A stretch of DNA of 64,000 bases from assembly GCA_037447655.1 (NCBI GenBank), contig JBBHKE010000589.1, positions 186,001-250,000 of the forward strand, read 5' to 3'. The stretch's first letter is position 1. The number at the start of each line of letters is the position of its first letter. Shown here in pieces: positions 59,690-64,000 of the stretch. A program made the position numbers and the translations under genes. The notes below the pieces were generated by a model. That model was not told the DNA's origin. It saw nothing but the letters and a program-made list of their open reading frames with translations, and made no database searches. Origin of the DNA: Zygnema cylindricum. Lineage: Eukaryota > Streptophyta > Zygnematophyceae > Zygnematales > Zygnemataceae.

Positions 59690-59830
59690 CCGACCATTAC
59701 CCAACCGCCCGCGTCGGATCCGAAATGGTTTCGGACGTCAAATTTTGGGGGCCGGGAGATTTTGGGCGGGTGATTCAAAAACTAAAAAAATAAAATCGGG
59801 TACAGTCGAGTAAGCAAAAAACGAAAAAAA
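59690..59830. repeat. GC-rich dispersed repeat, second copy
   Basis: Ordered phrases CAAATTTTGG, GGGCCGGG, CGGGTGATT and a GTACAGTCGAGTAAGC end match 36895-37090. Surroundings (59463-60230) are otherwise unassigned AT-rich DNA. Confidence 0.6.
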
Positions 59831-60167
59831 ATGAAGGTTTTGTATTGTCCATACTGTCCAACATTATTGTACTTTGTATTCTTGGTTTCATAGAAGTATG
59901 TGACGTCATGATTAACGTCATAAATCTGACACGGTACTAACACTCTTCATTTCGCGAATCTTATTGGAAGGTAAGGGCCGCAAATCGTACTCTATTGTAA
60001 AGTTTTAATTATACACTTTATATTGTGTTTCTACAAATATGTCAAATTATTATGTCAATATCACGCGACAGATCTTAATTATTGGGTTACTCATACGGCG
60101 TACATTATTGCAAAGTGTTAATTATGTATTTTATGTAGTGTTTCCACAAATGTATTAAATGTTTTTG

Positions 60168-60177
60168 NNNNNNNNNN
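60168..60177. other. Assembly gap (ten N)
   Basis: Ten undetermined bases. A unit of about 55 bases (ending GTGTTTCTACAAATATGTCAAA) at 59994-60050 recurs, diverged, at 60105-60160 right before the gap, so the gap may hide further copies. Confidence 0.95.
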
Positions 60178-60529
60178 GTATAACATACCCACATGAAAGT
60201 GGATGAAAACTTGATACGAAGTTTGGTTTTCTGTTTAGTCTTATGGGAACAAGAGCAGTGCTCAGTTGGATGATTGGTATCAACATGAAACACGTATTAT
60301 GCGTGCTTTGCTTGCTCGTTTATGACGTTAAGACACAGGAGATAACCTGTTGTCTTATATCCTTCGGAGATCTATCACAAATTGATTGGGTTAAGTTCGG
60401 TGTTAGTGACGACGGGTTCTACCGTTTGACTGTCAAACTCACGTGGGGACACGTAGTATCTGAGGGGACTCAGGCATCGTTTTTCTTAGTGACTTTTGCC
60501 GATTGGTCGACAGTATTTTTGTCGACTTA

Positions 60530-60724
60530 TAACATATCAGCTGGTTAGCCGTTTTCAGTGATTCTTTTTGCTACGGACTCAGGGGAGTCTATGATGCACA
60601 GGGGTGCACTCAAACTGTCAGTTTGCCATCTTGGGCAGCAGTGATTGTGGCTTGAATTGGGTTAGTTAAACACTATCTAGAGGCTTCCTATATTCTGTTG
60701 TCCAATAGAGGACACAGAATTGCA
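60530..60724 (+). repeat. LTR 3' end fragment, related to element B
   Basis: Matches 48957-49152 closely (ATCAGCTGGTTGGCCGT, ACGGACTCAGGGGAGTC, AAACACTATCTAGAGGCTTC) and stops at the same ATTGCA terminus. The following five bases are GTATT. No internal copia sequence precedes it. Confidence 0.85.
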
Positions 60725-60831
60725 GTATTTGCTCGTTCGTTTCGTGCGTATTATGCACAAAGTACAACTATGGTTAGTAGGTTGACTCGTGACGAGAACA
60801 AGGGTATTCTGATTTGTCTTTTGGTTTGAAG

Positions 60832-61288
60832 CATAGTTCAAAAGTAGGTGAAAGTACACCCATACAATATGCCTATTGTACACAAAAAATACAATATACC
60901 TTTAAGACCCATATTGTATTGGCCGCAAAATGAAATAAAATAGTAACAAGGTTGAGTTGTACATGGATCGATAGAGAATTAAACGTCATGTCTAAATTTG
61001 AAAAAAAAAACGGACAAAAAAATCTTTTTCTGTGAGTTTTGAGCGACTCTTTATTTAAACCGTCAGATTCGGACGATCGGACGGTCGCTGATCAAAGTAG
61101 CGGTATAAGAATATCACATGAAAAGCCTATAACACAACTAACGATAGGACTATCGTCAAATTTGGACGATCGGACGGTCACTGATCAAAGTAGCGACTTA
61201 AGACGATCACATGAAAAACCCATAACACAACTTACGACGAAGGCGCCGACAAAAGACCTACAATAAAAACACCTACTTTTGAACTATG
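60832..61288. mobile_element. hAT-type MITE, 457 bp, with 8-bp target duplication
   Basis: Ends CATAGTTCAAAAGTAGG and CCTACTTTTGAACTATG; exact duplication GTTTGAAG at 60824-60831 and 61289-61296. The homologous unoccupied site is at 47143-47150. It is longer than the copy at 42815 because an internal segment (CGGACGGTCGCTGATCAAAG) is duplicated. Confidence 0.95.
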
Positions 61289-61342
61289 GTTTGAAGTCAC
61301 GATTAAAAACGTTCAAACAAGACTGTAGTTTTAGGGCACGTA

Positions 61343-62076
61343 AGGGTAACATTTCATTAGACAAAAAGTGGGGTTCGTTAATGGACGCCTTACGTTTTTC
61401 GTACAGTGTCGTACAAAGCCGTACCATAAATTTTTTTTGTCAGACGAAACATTGTTACTGGAAAGCTGTCCGGAAGCTCCAATGAGGTAGGCGTAATTAT
61501 TTATCGTTGGATGTTTCACTTTTTGAGATCCGCGAAGCAATCGCGCACATCATCCAGTGGGCCTTAACTCTCCTCGTTAGGAGAGTTGGGGCCCACTGGA
61601 TGATTACCATTGGTACACGTGAAAAAGCAAAAAAATATCTACTTTTAACAAGCGATCACAATCGTGCACGTCCTACAGGTCGCCTGCCACGTTGGATGCA
61701 GGTCAATCGAAAATATCCTCGCACTCTCTGTCTGACATCCACCGACATTCAAAGTTTGCCGCGACCTTCAAAGTTTGTTGCATTTTTTTGCCATTCCATT
61801 TCGAAATTTTGGTTTCCATTTTCAAATTCAAAATCTGGCCACAGACTTTTCATACGAATCATTAACTACCTCCGATCATACAGATATTTCGTTCCGACTT
61901 TCCGTTTGTATATTTTTTTAAGATTTTCAAAATTTGGACTTTAACCTATATGGCGCCAATCATAATTGAGGAAGGTTTCTTACTGGCCTGACAAAATGGA
62001 GCAGGCTTCTAGTAAACGTTGTTAGTAGACTTGTCTGTACATTTACTAGGACCGCCTAATGGAATGTTTCCCCTAA
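61343..62076. mobile_element. AGGGTAAC-type inverted-repeat element with internal hairpin
   Basis: Left end AGGGTAACATTTCATTAG; right end CTAATGGAATGTTTCCCCT. The left end continues with AAAAAGTGGGGTTC, as in the elements at 16821 (inverted) and 62085. About 730 bp, non-coding. Confidence 0.7.
61549..61604. repeat. Near-perfect hairpin, 26-bp arms
   Basis: ATCATCCAGTGGGCC, two bases, AACTCTCCT, loop CGTT, AGGAGAGTT, two bases, GGCCCACTGGATGAT. Only the two central bases of each arm fail to pair. Confidence 0.93.
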
Positions 62077-62084
62077 GGGTGGAC

Positions 62085-62509
62085 TTCCATTAGAGAAAAA
62101 GTGGGGTTTTTTAGTGAAGGCCCTACCGTTTCATACAAGCTCGTACAAAAAAAAAACAAATTCAACAAAAACAAAATTGCAGAAAATTGTCCAAGGTTTT
62201 AGGCGTAAATTATGACCATCGGATTCAATTACACTTTTTATTCGTGACGCCACATCACCAACCCTACAGTTTGTTAAGATCGTGCACAGGGAGGACAGTT
62301 CTCGAATATAGAACGAGTAAAAAGAGGTCACGTGGAAAAGGAAAAATGAATCCACAATGGGCGCCCGAATATGTGCGTACACATCGCAAGGGCCATGTGC
62401 ATTACGCCAGGGTGGGTGCGAAATCGCCAAAATTATCTCGTCACGCTCCCACCATCAAAGTTAGCCGCCGCTTTATTGTCTTTGCGTTTTTGAAATTTTG
62501 GGTAGTACA
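62085..62509. repeat. AGGGTAAC-type element, left part, cut by an LTR
   Basis: Begins AGGGTGGACTTCCATTAG and matches 21488-21920. The match ends at the minus-strand LTR boundary near 62510, so the LTR inserted into it. Confidence 0.7.
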
Positions 62510-63575
62510 TGAAACTCTGAGACCTCCATAAGTCCTCAGAGTGGTCAGCTTCCAAGAAGCCTCTAGGATAATCCTGACCCCTTTGTGTTTCAGCAAAAAC
62601 AACTACCACCTTGGTAGATAAAAACTCTGACCACCTGCACCCTTGTGAAGGCAAGACACCCCTGAGTCGATAGCAAAAAGAATCTCTGAATTTGCTCCCC
62701 TGAGTTGTAAGTTATGGAGGGTCAAAGTTGACCTTTTGTACAGAAGCTCTCTGGGAGAGAGGGTCCTACCTACCAATTTTTCTAAGTCCTATCTCTCTCT
62801 AAAACTCTATCTACTAATGTACGGCACCAATCATATTACATTGCCGAACACAAAAGTATAGCTGCCGGTGTACTTTTTGTACGAATATTGTACGACATGG
62901 CCTAAATGTCGACACATGTCATATCGGGATTCGGTCGCGTAATCCTCGGAGATGTCGCGATCGAATGTGGTTGTGCCACGTGTCATCCGATGTGGCGATG
63001 ACCACAAACCGCCAAGATTCTCTTCCGCGATCTCGGCATTTTTCTCGACCGTCCGATTGAATGCAGATTTTAATCGTAGCCGTCATAAATATTTGCGCGG
63101 TATTTGTTTCGTTTAAAGAAACAAATGCACGGTACTTGTTTCTTATCCAAACCGTAATCCGTACTTTTACATAATTGAATATATGTATCCCGTTAACAGT
63201 TGTCGTTAAATGAATTATCCTACGTGGCACTATTTACATAACTAAGAAACCCTATAGCATGTAACTCTAGTCTTAGACTTAATGGATAAGTCTACCGGCT
63301 ACCGGAGGCTTTATCAGATGGCAGGTACCAGGATCAAATCCTAGATGTGACATCTTCCCTTTTAGTAAAGAAACTACCAATCCGTAAACCAACTAATCTA
63401 TTTCCCGTAAACCTTTGGATAGCCTAGGTAGCCATGGCTGTAGCTTCCTCTCTAACTTTTTGTGAATACAATAAGTGTGGGAGTTGAAGAGAGGAGTTAG
63501 AGGCGGATTGCCTCGGCTTCTTTTCTACATTTTATTTTAGACCTAGGAAATACTAAAGAACCATCAATTTCTACA
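62510..63575 (-). repeat. Copia LTR on the minus strand (possible solo LTR)
   Basis: Read on the minus strand it starts TGTAGAAATTGATGG at 63575 and follows the order of the element B LTR: a CTAGGT(A/C)TAAAATA block, CTCCTCTCT, CATGGCTACC, an antisense tRNA-like part, the ACACGTGG block, CTCAGGGG, and near 62515 a GAGGCTTC...ATGGAGG end. No internal region is attached, so it looks like a solo LTR. No target duplication was found. Confidence 0.75.
63276..63351 (+). other. tRNA-like segment in the minus-strand LTR
   Basis: TGGATAAGTCTACCGG and GGATCAAATCC resemble A and B boxes at about the spacing seen in the element B LTR, and again lie antisense to the LTR. A relic, not a functional tRNA. 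Confidence 0.45.
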
Positions 63576-64000
63576 TCCGTCACATATGAAGTTTCGCTAA
63601 TGGGAGCGCTTGAAAGTCAGCAATCCACGCGTTGCATCGACACGCAATGCGCCACGCCGCAAATGGATCTTGTGCCTACGACCTAAATATCCAAAAAAGA
63701 AATTGATTCGTGAAGGGAAGGGATTGCCGGCAGTAAACACCTAGAAGATCGCTTTGGTAAAAGCGATCTAATCTTTGGTAAAATCTAAAGAATATTTTAG
63801 TCCACAAACGGTACAAACGTAATTTTATGAGGCGGTTATTTGGCAACTGGTACCCGCGGCCTAATTCGCGGAGGACCACGTGCAGCACGAAGTATAGCCG
63901 TACCGTACAATTATTTCAACTCCAAACACCTTATTGGTTCAAGTGGTTCTCGGATTCGAGGGAGTGAAAATGTGACCGTACGTCATAGTTAAGAAATATT
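63576..64000. other. Window end, nothing recognised
   Basis: No gene or repeat end was recognised. CGATCTAATCTTTGGTAAA and GGTAAAAGCGATC show a small inverted pair near 63751-63785. Confidence 0.35.

Overview
The window is plant (streptophyte) nuclear DNA. Evidence: intron-rich genes of plant families, plant-type Ty1/copia and hAT elements, a promoter telo-box and CCCTAAA motifs. The species cannot be named from the sequence; the heavy load of small inverted-repeat elements and the moderate divergence of the proteins fit a non-seed plant, but that is inference. About a quarter of the window is genes; the rest is nested transposons and relics.

Three genes can be modelled exon by exon, all on the + strand. 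(1) 6113-12827: a GTE/BET-type bromodomain protein (11 exons, about 1145 residues). (2) 29944-33963: an oxysterol-binding-protein-related lipid-transfer protein of the short plant ORP3/ORP4 type (6 exons, 487 residues), with an altered signature motif (EQVAHNPP instead of EQVSHHPP). (3) 37327-38933: a TMEM14/FAX-like small membrane protein (3 exons, 114 residues). They act in chromatin, lipid transport and membranes, and nothing suggests they are co-regulated. A possible first exon at 44193 is weak.

Layout: 1-4300, an inverted-repeat element (E1) interrupted by a 3.0-kb hAT transposon with a perfect 8-bp target duplication. 4300-6112, GC-rich promoter and leader of the bromodomain gene. 6113-12827, that gene. 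13-23 kb, a dense cluster of nested inverted-repeat elements. 23.1-26 kb, a 5'-truncated copia element (A). 27-29.2 kb, more inverted-repeat elements, including a second E1 copy. 29.9-34.1 kb, the ORP gene. 35-36.9 kb, four consecutive MITEs. 37.3-39.1 kb, the TMEM14 gene. 39.9-40.8 kb, a large pyrimidine-to-purine tract. 41-47 kb, mostly unassignable DNA. 48-53.8 kb, copia element B with both LTRs. 54-57.7 kb, related element C in the opposite orientation. 58-64 kb, MITEs, a 10-base assembly gap, LTR relics and an LTR on the minus strand.

The strongest unusual material is the mobile-element archaeology. A MITE family with ends TACACCGCCAATCG has two paralogous empty sites showing TA target duplication, and three members sit in what was probably a TACAG tandem repeat. 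Two hAT-type MITEs have perfect 8-bp duplications. Another inverted-repeat family carries long hairpins inside two members. The copia LTRs carry an antisense tRNA-like segment in the same place in two diverged copies.
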